DNA of 64,000 bases from Prunus persica (Eukaryota; Streptophyta; Magnoliopsida; Rosales; Rosaceae). The notes beneath the pieces are model-generated. The model was not told the DNA's origin, did no database searches, and saw nothing but the letters and a program-made list of their open reading frames with translations. Each line of letters starts with the position of its first letter. Within the stretch, counting starts at the first letter, position 1. A program made the translations under genes and the position numbers. This document shows positions 48,886-60,701 of this stretch, piece by piece. The stretch lies in the NCBI RefSeq assembly GCF_000346465.2, contig NC_034010.1, forward strand, positions 18,306,334-18,370,333, given 5' to 3'.

Positions 48886-50440
48886 TAAGTTCAGTAAGCA
48901 ATCTATGTAGCCAAAGGAGTTTGCAAATTCTTTTAGTCATACCTTTGAACTCGGCTTCTACACTAGATAGAGATACTAACTTCTGTTTCTTGCTCCTCCA
49001 CGTCACTAAATTACCTCATACAAATATAAAGTAACCAGAGGTAGATCTTCTATCTGTTACACTCCCTGCCCAATTTGCATCTGTGTAACCATCAATATTC
49101 ATATGACCATGTTTTGAGAACATAAGTCTTTTGCCAGGTGAAGACTTTAAATATCTAAGTATTTGGAGAACTGCATTCATGTGATCTTCACTTGGAGAAT
49201 GTATGAATTGACTAACTACGCTCACTGCATAAGCGATGTTTGGTCGAGTATGTGACAAATAGATACCTTTGGTATCTTTCCTTGTTAGTATGTGATTCTG
49301 AATAATATGAGTGTCTACAGGTTTGCAATCTAGCATTCTTGTGTATGTTAACAAGTCCAAGACATATTTTCTCTGACACAGAAATATGCCTTGCTATGAT
49401 CGGGCAACCTCAATCCTCAAGATATACTTGAGTCCACGTAGATTCTTCATCTCAAATTTAGTAGCTAAATAGTCTTGCAGTCGAAATAATTCATGTTCAT
49501 CATTCCTTAATAATCATATCATCAACGTAGATTATTAAAGTTGTTACCTTTCATTTCTGATGTTTCAAGAATAGAGTATAATCTGAATTGCGCTGCTTGA
49601 ACCCATAATTCCTCATTGCTAAAGTGAATCATCTGAACCATGCACGTGGTGACTGTTTCAAATCGTATAATGCTTTCTGCAACTTACACACTGCACTTGT
49701 CTAGTAGATGTTGTATATCCTGGTGGAATGTCCATGTACACTTCTTCTGTGAGTTCACCGTGCAAGAAAGTATTTTTTACAACAAACTAATGGGCTGGCC
49801 AATCCAGGTTAGCTGCAAGAGATAGGAACACTCTGACTGTGTTAAGCTTTGGTACGAGAGCAAATGTATCTGCATAATCGATGTCATAGGTCTGCGTGCA
49901 CCATTTTTCCATAAGTCTAGCTTTATATTGTTCAATGGAATCGTCGACATTGTGTTTGAGAGTAAACACCCATCTGCATCCAACTGTTCTTTTACCTAGT
50001 GGTAATGTCTTGAGTGTCCATGTCTTATTTTTCTCCGGAGCCTTCATTTCTTCCTTCATTGCTTGATTCCACTTCGAATCTTTCAATGCTTCAGTCACCT
50101 TAATGGGAATGTGAATAGCAGAAAACTGATGCACAAATGCTTTTAGTGGTTCAGCCAATCCTTGAGTGGACACATGGTTGGCAATTGGATACTTCGACGA
50201 TTTGCTAATATCGGGAGAATACCAGTTTGGCGGTTTGCCACGACTCTGCCTGAAAGGTAATTGGTATCTAACAAAATCATCAACTAAATTCACAGTAGTT
50301 GTGGGGCTATTTACGTCAAGGATATTCTCAAGAGATTGGTCATCTTGTACCACTGAATGAGATGGGGGGTCTTCGTCTTCGTCTTCTTTCTCGGTAGAAG
50401 CATAAGTAGTTAAATCATGAGACTTTTCAAACGCATGCAA
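48886..50440 (-). pseudogene. Copia reverse transcriptase and RNase H region
   Basis: On the minus strand, 49787-50440 encodes the linker and the start of the copia reverse transcriptase (SKWNQAMKEEM, GCRWVFTLKHN and a YADTFALVPKLNTVR stretch). 49016-49360 encodes the C-terminal RT part (THIIQNHILTRKD, YLSHTRPNIAYAVSVVSQF, DANWAGSVTDRRSTSGYFIFV). 48886-49006 encodes the RNase H start (QKLVSLSSVEAEFKGMTK). Breaks separate the parts, and the segment between about 49361 and 49786 is heavily decayed. It is non-functional. Confidence 0.8.
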
Positions 50441-52038
50441 CGGGTCGTTTTAGTGTGAGGCCACTTATCGAGTTCTATTGTTCGTGGCGACCAATCGTTT
50501 TCTTCAAAGTGACCGATCATTTTGTCCAGGAAACTCATTGTTTGAAGCGACTGGTCATTTTTGTCAAAGCGACTGGTCGTTTCCATGTTGACGTCGATTT
50601 TTCCATCTTCCAGAAGGCTCTAAGTCTACACTTCACTAAGTGTCTCCCCCTGAAGTGGAGAACTGGACACGAGTTCATGAAAATGTCTCAGACTACAAAA
50701 AAAAATGACATCTAGAGTGACGTACGTGTGTCGAGAATGAGGATGATAACACCTTATAATCTTTTTTATGAGTGTCATACCCTAGAAGAACACAACGAAG
50801 TGCACAAGGGTCAAGTTTGCTTCGTTGATTTTTATGGAGATGAAGATACGTCACGCATCCAAATACTCGTGGTTGGAGCATCAAGACAGAGGGCATGGGC
50901 CCGTGTTGAGCAAGCACTTGGATTGGACCGAAGTATGGAAGTCTAAGACACGAGAAGGCATACAATTGAGCAAATAAATAGCCATAATGATGATATCATC
51001 ACAGTAGTGGCGAGGAAAGAAGATGACAATATTTTCGTTCTACAACCACATTCTTTTGGAGGGTTTAAAGACAAGTCCTTTCATGGAGAATGACATGCGT
51101 CTGAAAGTATATATGAAACTCATGGTTGACATATTCGCCTCCATTGTTAGAACGGAGGATCTAGATTTTGGCAGAGAATTGAGTTTCAATGTGTTTGTGG
51201 AAAGCTTTGAGCATAGTAAACACTTCATTTTTAGTCCTCATCATGGAGAGCCATGTCATACGAGTGCAATCATTCACAAACGTCACAAACCATCTAAATC
51301 TAGAAGTAGTCAAGATAGGGGAAGGACCTTAAACATTAGAATGAATTAAAGCAAAAGACACTGTACTTTTATTCATACTCAAAAGATAAGAAACTCTATC
51401 ACTCTTGGCCAAGATGCAAGTGTCACAATGAAAGTCTGAATCTTTAAAAATAGAAAGAAAAAAAAATCGAGAAATAAATGTCTCATATAACTAAAAGACG
51501 GATGCTCTAAACAATGGTGCCATAACAAAATTTGTCAGTGCTTGTCATCGTATGGATGCGTTACTTTGTTTGCTCGTCCCATACTGAAGTTATCTACATA
51601 GTAAAGCCCCCTCTCTTAGCACCACGTCCAATGATTTCCTTGGTGAGAATATCTTGAAGAAAATAAAAAGTGGGATAAATTAGTACACAGCAATTTAGTT
51701 GTTCAGTAGCCTGGCCAATAGACATCAACTTATTGGACAATGATGGAATAAGTATTGGAAAGTGAAAGAGAATGGGAAAGACCAACGGTACCCGCTCTAG
51801 TCACAGGGTAAGTAACACCATTCGCATTAGCAATATTAGTGCATCGTGGATGAAAAGTGCTTAGAAAGTCATTCGGATCAAACGTTAAATGGTTAATCAC
51901 GCCAAAATCAATAATCCATCCAGTAGCCTTACTCGGGCGAAAAGTATGAAAGACAGAACCACAGTCACCTAAGTCGCTCAGAGTGCGGGAGTCAACATAA
52001 GTTGTCGAGGGAAGGATGGATCTGGCAGGAGGATCCAA
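50441..52038 (-). pseudogene. Copia protease and integrase region, decayed
   Basis: 51730-52038 encodes an aspartic-protease-like segment (ATGWIIDFGVINHLT; the usual catalytic DSG triplet reads DFG here). 50693-50965 encodes a late integrase segment (PRVFGCVTYLHLH, CVLLGYDTHKKDYKV). The intervening integrase core has no continuous frame. It is non-functional. Confidence 0.7.
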
Positions 52039-53276
52039 CGGTAATGGAGATGTGGTGGTGGCGAGAGCAGCATGACTAAATCCAAGTGCAGCTTTCCGAG
52101 CTTTGTGTCCTTCTCACTAATCAAGACACCCGTGCAACTTGTAACAAGTGTCCCAAGTGTGATTAGGATTCCCACAGTTAGTACACCCCGTCGCGTCGGC
52201 CGAAGCTTTGGGTCGAGGAGGTTCGACAGTCGAGCAGCCAAATAAGCTAACAACCGTGGCGTAAGACTGTATTTGAAGAGGCAGTGATACAGAAGAAGGT
52301 GGTTAGCTAGACCGACCGATCGAGGTATGGTTGGCCAGTTGGTGAGCGCCCTTGGTCACCAAACTAGTGGCAGTGGGTGCCTAAGTATCCATCATCACAG
52401 CTTGTTAGAAATCTTTGCATCGGACAAAAGCATAAGCTTGCTCGATAGTGGGAAAAGAAGCCATCTGAAGAACCATATGAAAAATATCACTACGGGCTTT
52501 GTCAGGGCAATCATCCAAGCCATCTAAGAAGATATAAACAGTGTCTTCTTCGAGATTTGAGTTGTGCTCCTTGATATCGGAGTCACACTTTATTTGATTC
52601 AGACGACGAAAATCGATTTCTTGCCACAAACTTTTGTGATCGTTGTAGTAGGTTTCAATAGAGGCACTTGCTGGTCAAATCTGGTGAGTACGCCATTTAA
52701 GGTCATACACTTGAGATGTATCAGTGCTATCAAAGTAGGTCGTGGCAATCGCATCTTGGCCAGTCTTTGCGGTGGGAAAGCGAAGAAAGGTGCTAATCAA
52801 GTGAGGCTCCAAAGAATTCTCAGTGCATCAATTGTGGAAACGTGGGTCAGTCGAATGAGGTGGTAGAAGTTCACCGATGAGGCATCCCAACTGGTCTTCA
52901 TCGGTGACGTACATCTCGACAACTTATGACCAAATAAGGTAGTTGGAGCCATCCAACTTGATGACAATTGTGGCAGCGGAAGCTTCATAGGTAATAGTCG
53001 GGGTCAGGGTAAGGTGCAGGATCTGCACATCGGTCATGTCCGTGTTCGGGGTCGAGTTAGAGTTCTGGTTCTGGGTCAAATTCTAGTTCTAGATCTTCAA
53101 GAACTAGGTCATCTGAGCCGCTAGTTCAGCGAAGTTTAGTTGGGAAGGAGAAGCGGAATCAGTGGTGCTACCTTCTTGGTGGTGAAAAAGATCTTCATCC
53201 CCCTATGATGGTGGCAGTGTGTAAAAACTAAGAGTCAACAATTCCAAGATCGTCACTCTAATACCATGTCAAAATA
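52039..53276 (-). pseudogene. Copia gag region, decayed
   Basis: Minus-strand pieces at 52405-52629 (VYIFLDGLDDCPDKARSDIF, with a Gag helix after it) and 52797-52988 (an N-terminal Gag segment with SSWMAPTTLFGHKLSRC) fit copia Gag. They are broken by several frame changes. The 5' LTR follows at 53277. Confidence 0.65.
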
Positions 53277-53502
53277 TGAAACGTATAAGAGAATATTATT
53301 TGTGGGAATTTTGTGTATTCTTCTCCTCGTAGGAGGTTGTATTTATAATACAATAAACCACTGTAGGTCAAGGAAAGTAATAACTCCTAATTCTATTTAC
53401 ATAAGGAAATCGGGAGTTAAAGTAAATCAATTACATTGAATATAGAAATCCTTGGAGTGTAAGGAAAGTAACTAAGGGTCCACAAGTCACGCCAACATAA
53501 AG

Positions 53503-53796
53503 CAATCAAACAGTCACGAACTTCTATTATTGTGTTTTTGAAAGACTATGCGTCATCAAGATTGTGCCTTGACGAACTCGTCATGATCCTTGAACACAAG
53601 AGGATCTCGAACCATGTCATTTTACCTATCTTCTACACATGGATCCATCCCATGTGTGGAAGCAGATAGGAAGTAATGCAAAGGCATTTGCTAGACACCA
53701 AAAAACTCAATCGCTGAAGAAGGTGAAGGCATGGAGGGAGGCACTTGCAGATGTTGCAAATCTGGCGAGGATGGTCTTACAAAATCAAGCTGATGG
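53503..53796 (+). pseudogene. TNL-4 exon 1, right part (TIR)
   Basis: It resumes the TIR exon at AIKQSRTSIIVFLKDYASSR and LCLDELVMILEHKRIS, and ends at the donor GATGG/GTAATT. Trp of WCLDEL is replaced by Leu. A one-base loss near 53632 shifts the frame just before the usual VDPSHV motif. Left and right parts total 505 bp against 509 in intact copies (one 3 bp and one 1 bp loss). Confidence 0.85.
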
Positions 53797-53930
53797 GTAA
53801 TTTCATTCCTTTCTTCTTCTTCTTTTATAAGTAATTTCATTAATTCCTACTACATACTCCATTATATTTGTTTTCAAAGAATTTTATGACAGCATTAAAA
53901 TACCAGAAATAGTAGTTTTCAATATTTCAT

Positions 53931-54086
53931 GGCACATGGGGCGGCACCACAGTGGAAAAAAGGGTCAAACTTTCCTCCTCCCTCCAAGTGCACCTAGGTT
54001 CAATTCACGTAGGAGACCATCTTGAGGCAACCTAATGTAATACTCCGTCCCCGCCTCCCTAGCGAATGAAAAAAAAAATAAAAAAA
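53931..54086 (+). mobile_element. tRNA-derived SINE with A-rich tail
   Basis: An A-box-like GGCACCACAGTGG and a B box AGGTTCAATTC lie in a 155 bp unit ending GAATGAAAAAAAAAATAAAAAA. ATTTCATG before it and AATTCATG after it form an imperfect target duplication. It lies in the intron after the TNL-4 TIR exon. Confidence 0.75.
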
Positions 54087-55230
54087 TTCATGTTTTATTC
54101 TTTAGGGTGCGTTAATTATGAGTTTTCTTGTAACTTCTTTTACTTGTAAATATTGTATTCAAAGAACACTCATTGCCAGCTCGCAATAGAAAATAATGTT
54201 AAACATACCCCCTTCAAATAATATACTTTAATAGATCAGGACAATATGATTATTGTGCATTATCTGGTTATTATTAGTTTGTATTTCCTAGTGTAGATGT
54301 ACAAAATGTAATTGGCACTTGCCTAGTTCAACGCATGCTTTTGAAAATGGCGAAGAACACTTTCTAAATAATCAAAAATGATTTTTTTGCATATTTTATT
54401 AATCATATATGCTTCACCATCATAAATAAAAAAACTCTCAACATGTTTCACTTACTCCATCTTAATGAAGGAAGTTGACGCTTCACTCCAAAACTAATTA
54501 GAAATAGAGGGAGTAGCCCAACTCTTTATAAGTCCTTGTAAGGTTTGCTAACTTTCCAATGCGGGACATTTTCACTTTCACATTCATACACGCCCCCGCA
54601 AGCGTGAAGAATTTTCAAGCCTAAAACATGGACAACACATTGGATGACGTGGAGTACGTGTGGTTGTTGAGCTTTAACATGTGGACAACCCGCTCTAATA
54701 CCATGAAGGAAGTTGAGGTTCCACCCCAAAATCAATTGAAAATGTGGAGAGTAGCCCAACACCTTATAAGCCCTTGCAAGGTTTTTTAACTCTCTAATAT
54801 GGGACATTTTCACCTTCATTATTCTCACACTTATTACATTGAATTAGGGATGTTGGGTGGGTGTTAGTCATGGCAGGTAGTGTGGAGATGGGTGGCGGTC
54901 ATGGCAGGTTTTGGGGATTAGGGGTGTTGGGTTCAGGATGGGTGGCTATTGGAAATTCTCTTTTTCTTTTTCTTTTTTCTTAAGTTTTTTTAATTTTCTA
55001 ATTTTATTTCATTAGATAAAAATTAAGAAATAAATCTCACCATAAAAAAAGTTTAAATTCTGTTTTAAAGTGGATACATGACAATATTTGAATGGGAGTA
55101 TCACACGCTCACATGGTACATCCGTACCGTTCTATAATATCTCCACAGGAGGATGAGATCTGCATATTTGAATTTCTTAATTTCTTTCAGGTTGTCAACA
55201 TAATTTTAACTTCTTTTATTTTATTTCCAT
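54087..55230. other. TNL-4 intron 1 remains
   Basis: No gene is seen. 54230-54450 matches the TNL-1 intron piece at 16860-17060. 54530-54830 contains two copies of a block with AGCCCAAC, CTTATAAG and GGGACATTTTCAC (54516-54575 and 54741-54815), a possible small direct repeat. Confidence 0.5.
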
Positions 55231-55425
55231 GGGATGAGTAGAATAGGGAAAACAACCATCGTGAAATTTGCTTATAATTCAAACTTTACAAGATTTGAAA
55301 GAAGCAGCTTCCTTGAAAACATCAAAGAAATTTCACAGCAACTCAATGGCTTTGTTCAAATACAAACACATACAAAGATACAACTTCTTTCTCATACGTT
55401 GAGCTATAATAAAAATACTACATAA
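55231..55425 (+). pseudogene. TNL-4 NB-ARC remnant (P-loop region)
   Basis: It encodes MSRIGKTTIVKFAYNSNFTR and FLENIKEISQQLNGFVQIQT, the P-loop and following part of NB-ARC. Gly of the GSGIGKT-type P-loop is replaced by Arg. The start of exon 2 is absent. Small insertions begin near 55367 and homology ends by 55425. The remaining exons reappear only at 57270. Confidence 0.8.
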
Positions 55426-55991
55426 ATTAGTCCGCAGGTTTTTTTTTATACTAGCTCTATTGCCCAACATTAGCAACAAATTATAAAAATATAAATGTAC
55501 CAACAATATTTAAACCAATTGAAATTGTATAGAAAACATGAAAGCTTTAAACTGCATCTACCCAAAACAAATCGTAATTTTCAATTTGAAAATCCAATAC
55601 TAACGCAAAAGCTTCAGTCACAGAGTTAAAATGTATTAAAGCAATATCAGTATGGGAAGAAAACAACTTTAACCTACAAAGGGGTTAGATTTTTTAAAAA
55701 ATTATAATTTTCCTTTTTCGTAAAGCCAAATACAAAAATTTTTATATTATAAATAATATATAAACAAATTGAAAAGCTTTTAATAAGGTACAATGAAACT
55801 AAAGAAAAACAAATTGACAAGTAGTAAAAGCAAATTAAATTATAAGTAAGAACGTCAAAAACGATGTCCTAAAGCCTTTGTAGTCTCCCAATGTGCAGGT
55901 ACTGATGGTGTACAAGACTCCAAGATACGATCCCAAATACACAAGCTTGAGATCCGTTATGAGCACGTTCACATATAGATATGTCTCCAAG
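55426..55991. other. AT-rich insertion or unrelated DNA within TNL-4
   Basis: No gene is seen. It is A/T-rich and not shared with the other TNL copies, so probably part of a further insertion. Its boundaries are unclear. Confidence 0.35.
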
Positions 55992-56946
55992 CAATAGCGA
56001 ATCCAGGAATTTTCCTTGCAGGGGTCAACGTCTAAAAGGCAAAAAAATTCTACACAAAATAGAACCCAAAAAAAAAAAAAAATCGATAATATTACAATTT
56101 TTAATTAATAGAAAAAACCACATTACAATTGTCCACGACGAGTTTTCATACTCTGAAAACGTTGCATTATAAAGTCATTATCAATACAAATAAACACATC
56201 TTTCTCAATGTAAATAAATAAGCTATTACTCAACAATCGATCTCCCATTTGATTGTGAAGTAAACCCTTCACAATATTCATGGCAGAAAATGCTCTCTCC
56301 ACAGAAGCTGTTGCAACCGGTAAAGTTAAGGCTAATGTGAGAAGCAAATAAACATAATTAAATGTTGTATGCAACCCTTTCTCCACCATTTTTCTTGCAA
56401 GACTACCAATCCTTTTCAATTGAGAGCAAATTTCAAACCAAATTGAATTTGGGGTTTGCTGCTGCCACTTGATGAGGAGAATGCCGGCGCTAGAAGATGA
56501 TTCACGTGGGGAGGCCTTCGGATTGAGTGAAAGTTGAGTAGAATTAGGGGGTTGGGGTTGGGGTTGGGGATTTAGGGCTTGAATGAGAGGAATGAGTGAA
56601 CAACCCATTCCCCAATCTGTTTTATCGATTTGCTGTGCTGATGTGGGTTTTTTTTTTTTTTTTTTATAAAAAAAAACCTGAGCCAAAACGACGTTATTTT
56701 GGCCAAGTTTTTTATAAAAAAATTTCACTTAAGTGGAACGACCTCGTTTTGACGTCAGAACAAAAAATAAATAAATAATGGAAGTGCTAGCCAGCAAGCT
56801 CTCTTGGCTATGGCTGCTCCCTCTTTGGGGCATTTCATCAAACACCTTCTAGGCATTTGCAGGGGTCAAAATTTTCATCTCCTATGGTGGATTTAGGCTT
56901 GCGGGGGTCAATTGACCCCCCTTGCCCCTATGTGGATCCGTCACTA
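55992..56946 (-). mobile_element. Deleted hAT transposon with a dimerization-domain remnant
   Basis: The ends CAATAGCGAATCC and GGATCCGTCACTA are imperfect 13 bp inverted repeats of the CAGTGGCGGATCC type. Flanks TCTCCAAG (55984-55991) and TTTCCAAG (56947-56954) match at 7 of 8, as expected for hAT. The minus strand at about 56123-56440 encodes the hAT C-terminal dimerization domain (LTLALTLPVATASVERAFSA, then LSNSLFIYIEKDV). The N-terminal zinc finger and catalytic core are missing, so the element is non-autonomous. The Pro/Gln-rich stretch upstream of the domain may be chance coding. Confidence 0.8.
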
Positions 56947-57269
56947 TTTCCAAGTCACATAACCATTGCCCAAAAATACTAATAGAAAGTAGAGAATATA
57001 TATAAAGGTTGGAGAAGAGACAATTAGATTTTTGTTGTGTTGTCTTCTCTTCAAATGTGAAGGAAGAGTGGCTTTTTATAGGCATCCAAAATCATGTAAC
57101 ATTCACCACATTAATTAAACTAGAAAATTAAGTCATTTGATATAGAAATAAAACCTGAAAATAAATATTTATAACCCACAACAATAAATAAAATAAAATA
57201 GCCAAATAATTAAAACAAAATTTAAAATTTATAATGGTAAAAATTTTAAAAGCTTTTAAAATTCCAACA

Positions 57270-57548
57270 GATTCATGCAATGGGAAGAGAAATCGTTGGC
57301 TTAGAATCAGAGAAGCCTTAGAAGCGTAGTAGGGTATGGTAACATAAAGATTCTTTCACTATCTTGACAGAAAAGAATGTAAGCCTATATATGCACACAT
57401 ATATGTTTTTATTCTTGTAAATATTTTCCAAATGTTTTTATTAAGATGGTTGTACTGGCAAAAGTTTCCTCTGAATTATATACCCACCGATTGTTCTTGA
57501 AATGCAATATAGCATCTTAAGACAAGTCTTTGAAGGAACAAAACTATG
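57270..57548 (+). pseudogene. TNL-4 remnants: end of NB-ARC and start of LRR
   Basis: 57271-57376 matches the end of exon 2 (the MGREIV and LESEKP region) with a TAG in place of Trp or Leu and a following donor. 57444-57548 matches the later part of exon 3 (RWLYWQKFPLNYIPT-like) with losses, ending before an AAA/CTATGTT site where other copies have the exon 3 donor. It is non-functional. Confidence 0.75.
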
Positions 57549-58216
57549 TTACTCTACGCCTTTTCATTTCATTTCATTAGGCTTTTGGAACTACATACAT
57601 ACAACATGAAAGGTCTTAGTTTTAATTTCAAATTGAAAGGTCCAATTGGAATTGATTTTTGACACTGAAATTCATAACAAATCAAAAATTAAATTGATAT
57701 TTGCATTCGATCTGAAAAAGATCAGGAAACAATCATTTGAAGTTAAGATTGGGTTGAAGTGGATTACTAAGTCAAGTCAGTTCAGTTTGGAGATCAGTCC
57801 CTTCAAGTTGTGAATGCCCTAATCGAGTAATACTTCTAATATTTGAGAATTAGGAGCCTTATGCACCTAATTATTTTATTTAACACTTCAGAGGATATAA
57901 GGAGAAATTTCCTAACAGTCCATGGTGTGAACGTACACACTCTGTCATGCCATTATCTTTATGTTAAGTTAAGCATATTGCCAACAACTCCAAAACTTGT
58001 CACTTTCGCCAATGACTCGCTCGGTATTATTGAATCCCTTTAGAAAAAGACATCTTGATTTCATTTGCTTGACTAAACGTAATTGCTTTTATATCGATGG
58101 ATGCATTCCCAAGCTGCTTGTTTACAACATCCAGGAAAGGAAGTAGAAACCTCAAACCTTATAATTGATTTCCACTCGGACAGTTTTTTTGTTCACCACA
58201 CACTTCCATTCCATCT
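57549..58216 (+). promoter_or_regulatory. TNL-5 upstream region (duplicated TNL promoter DNA)
   Basis: Resembles 45100-45700 (upstream of TNL-4) over several hundred bases, including GGAAACAATCATTTGAAGTT-type words and the ATTTGCTTGACTAAA block. No gene is seen; the 66-codon ORF at 57843 has no motif. Confidence 0.45.
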
Positions 58217-58444
58217 ATGGCACTTATGAGATCAGCTCAACAAACCTCATCTTCTAATACTTCTCGATATTGTCGTTATCACGTGTTCCTGAGTTTCAGA
58301 GGTGAAGACACTCGCAAGAATTTTACTGACCACCTCTACACAGCCTTGGTCAACGCCGGATTTTGCACTTTCAGAGGACGATGAGCTTGAGAGAGGAGAA
58401 GATATTAAGCGGGAATTGCAAAAAGCAATCAAACACTCAAGAAC
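58217..58444 (+). pseudogene. TNL-5: truncated TIR exon
   Basis: It starts MALMRSAQQTSSSNTSRYCR and reads YHVFLSFRGEDTRKNFTDHL through NAGFCTF. A 2 bp loss at about 58372-58378 then shifts the frame and gives TGA. Homology resumes in another frame (DELERGEDIK...KQSNTQE equivalent) and stops at 58444, where unrelated CT/TTTC-rich sequence begins. No NB-ARC or LRR follows before TNL-6. It is non-functional. Confidence 0.85.
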
Positions 58445-58617
58445 TATTTCTCTCTTTTCTTTTTCTTTTTTATACAAATTTTTTCTCTATGGGATCTTTT
58501 GATAGCAACCTAACAATTCTTCTTCTTCTATCTGAGATTTTATTTCTCTGCGAAGTTAATTCTCTCATTTGGCTAGTTCTTTCTTTGAAGTCTCCTAATT
58601 AATTTCAGTTTTTAATG

Positions 58618-58825
58618 AGTAATGCTACACTTACCACATTTTTATCCCACATTTCTATACCACATGATGTGGCATGTCCATATTATATGCCACATCAATT
58701 AAATCAATGAAGTGTATTAGAAAAACAAACCCTGGAATAAATCATAAAAGAAAAGAAAGTATTAAATAATTTTAATTGATGTGGTTATCCATCTGCCACA
58801 TAAGATGGTATCAGAAACATGAAGA
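58618..58825. mobile_element. Possible MITE (inverted-repeat element)
   Basis: ACATTTCTATACCACATGAT followed by GTGGCATG near 58648-58676 is inverted against GCCACATAAGATGGTATCAG AAACATG near 58794-58820, with GATGTGG/CCACATC words inside. This gives a fold-back of about 200 bp. There is no coding sequence and no clear target duplication. Confidence 0.45.
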
Positions 58826-60540
58826 AGAATTGTTAATTAGGAATAGGATGGGTGAAGTTCTATTGAACAAAACTACTGGGATAAAAACTGACTGCTTTTC
58901 CAAAATTGACAGAATGGGATGGATGAAGTTCTAGACTTCTTTGTTTTTCTTGGTTCGTAATTTATCCCAGTAGTTTTGTTCAATGACTGCTTTTTTTTTG
59001 GGGGTCAATTTTATTCCGTGATTTTATTTATTTATTTATTTTGTGTGAGAGGGAAAAAATGGTATAAAACTTCCTTCAATTTTGGTTTAGGGAAAGTAAA
59101 GAAAAAAACAAAATACCTGAAAGAGCTTTGCAACAGAGTTTTTATTTGAAAGGCATTTGATGTAAACTTAATTGTTGTGCTGTAAAAATAATCGCTATCA
59201 GATTTGCTGTGAGATAAATCAGCTGTGAGAGAAAACAGTTTGGAGTTTGGTAAATTTTTTGTTAAAAGTGTTGTTGGTACTAATTCCCGCATAATCATTA
59301 AACCAGCGCTTCTTCAAAACTGATTCATACATAATCAGAAAATGAAAGCACCTCATTAACTGCTTTCCTTCTTTCACAACAATTTTTAACAATAAGTGAT
59401 TTTTTTCATAGTTTACCAAACAGTTTGAGCTTTCTAAAATTTTTAAAAAATCACTTATTACTCCAAATAAGTAATGCCAAACGGACACTTAGAACTATAG
59501 CATAAGGGAAAATGAAAGAGATATAATCTGACTTAACATAATATCATCTAGTAAGAAATTAAAGAATACATACAACTTTATGACATCATTTTTAATTTCA
59601 AAATTATTCCAATTGGAATTTGTCGGTTTCTGATTGTATTTGTGTTTAATTTGCACCCAGGTTAAAAATTGTGCTCGTGCCGACCCGAACACCCACACTG
59701 CATCTCTCTGTCATAACCATCATATTAACTGAAGCTGAATTTTGGTTTGAATAGTAAGAACCCACAAGACGAATTTGCAATGTTGCATCAAGTTTCTTTG
59801 TTCTTTTTTCTTTTTTTTTCCAGTGGATTGTTCCTTGTATGATAATCTAACTTTGATCATTAGAATTTAAAGAACCAGAAGCACCCCCGATTTTTTTTAT
59901 AAAATGGCTATATATTATTGTTTAGGGGCCAAAATTGATAGAAAGAAAAAACCTTACGGACTAAAGGTTGTAATTTTGTGAATCTTAAACACCATTGTTG
60001 AATGTAGACTTCACTCATGCTAGATAGAGACACCAAATTCTATTGACAGTTTTAAAATGACCATATCTTCATAAAAGACAGAATCTTTTAAGTCATTGAA
60101 AACAAAGAAAGAGAGTGAATACGTATTATATCAAGTCACCTAACTAAAGTCCTATCAAAAACAAAAGTCACCTAACTAACACACTACAGAATACATATTA
60201 TCTGTATTATTAGATTTACATATCATATCTTACATCGAGCCACCTACACACCACAAAGTCTTCGTTTTCTCCCCAAATCCAAAAACTTGCCCCTCAAGTC
60301 TAAAACCATCGGCTTGAGGGCTCCACCACATGTTTATAACACATGGCATCATGTCTTTTTATATGTAATGCATCTCCCACTACTTGTATTAATTGCTTTT
60401 GTTAATTTCTCTTCTGCCTTTTTGTTTTCGCCGAAAGCCATATTCCCATTGAAATTTATTGTTATTATTAATTTCTTTTTTAACAATAAAGGACTACAAC
60501 TTGTCAGTACTGTCACCAATTAGCTACCTTTAAAAGACAT
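58826..60540. other. Intergenic DNA between TNL-5 and TNL-6
   Basis: No gene is supported. TTTGGAGTTTGG near 59230 and CCAAATAAGTAATGCCAAACG near 59463 may be the ends of a small hAT-like element (unresolved). From about 60000 the sequence matches the TNL-1 upstream region (TAGACTTCACTCATGCTAGA). Confidence 0.45.
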
Positions 60541-60701
60541 CTTGATTTCATATTTGCTAGACTAAAAATAATTGCTTTTAAGTCGATGGATGCATCATCC
60601 TTTCATTTCACAGGCTGCTTGTTTACAACATCCAGGAAGGAAGTAGAAACCCCATAACCTAATTATTTCCCACTCAGACAGTTTGTTTGTTCACCACACT
60701 C
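60541..60701 (+). promoter_or_regulatory. Conserved leader upstream of TNL-6
   Basis: The block TAGACTAAAAATAATTGC, a short purine/pyrimidine mix, CATCCAGGAAGGAAGTAGAA and TTTGTTCACCACACTCATGG recurs upstream of TNL-2, TNL-4 and TNL-5. Conservation and position suggest a 5' UTR or proximal promoter. No TATA box is assigned. Confidence 0.5.

Larger units (their letters stand above)
45912..53497 (-). mobile_element. Ty1/copia LTR retrotransposon (degraded), inserted in the TNL-4 TIR exon
   Basis: LTRs are 45912-46145 (3' LTR) and 53277-53497 (5' LTR), starting TGTCAAAATATGAAAC and ending CAACA. The target duplication is TAAAG (45907-45911 and 53498-53502). On the minus strand the primer-binding region TGGTATTAGAG follows the 5' LTR, and a GGGGGAG purine tract precedes the 3' LTR. 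Domains come in copia order: gag, protease, integrase, reverse transcriptase, RNase H. All are interrupted by stops and frameshifts. The two LTRs differ at many sites and in length, so the insertion is old. A foreign solo LTR (46421-48880) sits in the RNase H end. Without it the element is about 5.1 kb. Confidence 0.92.
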
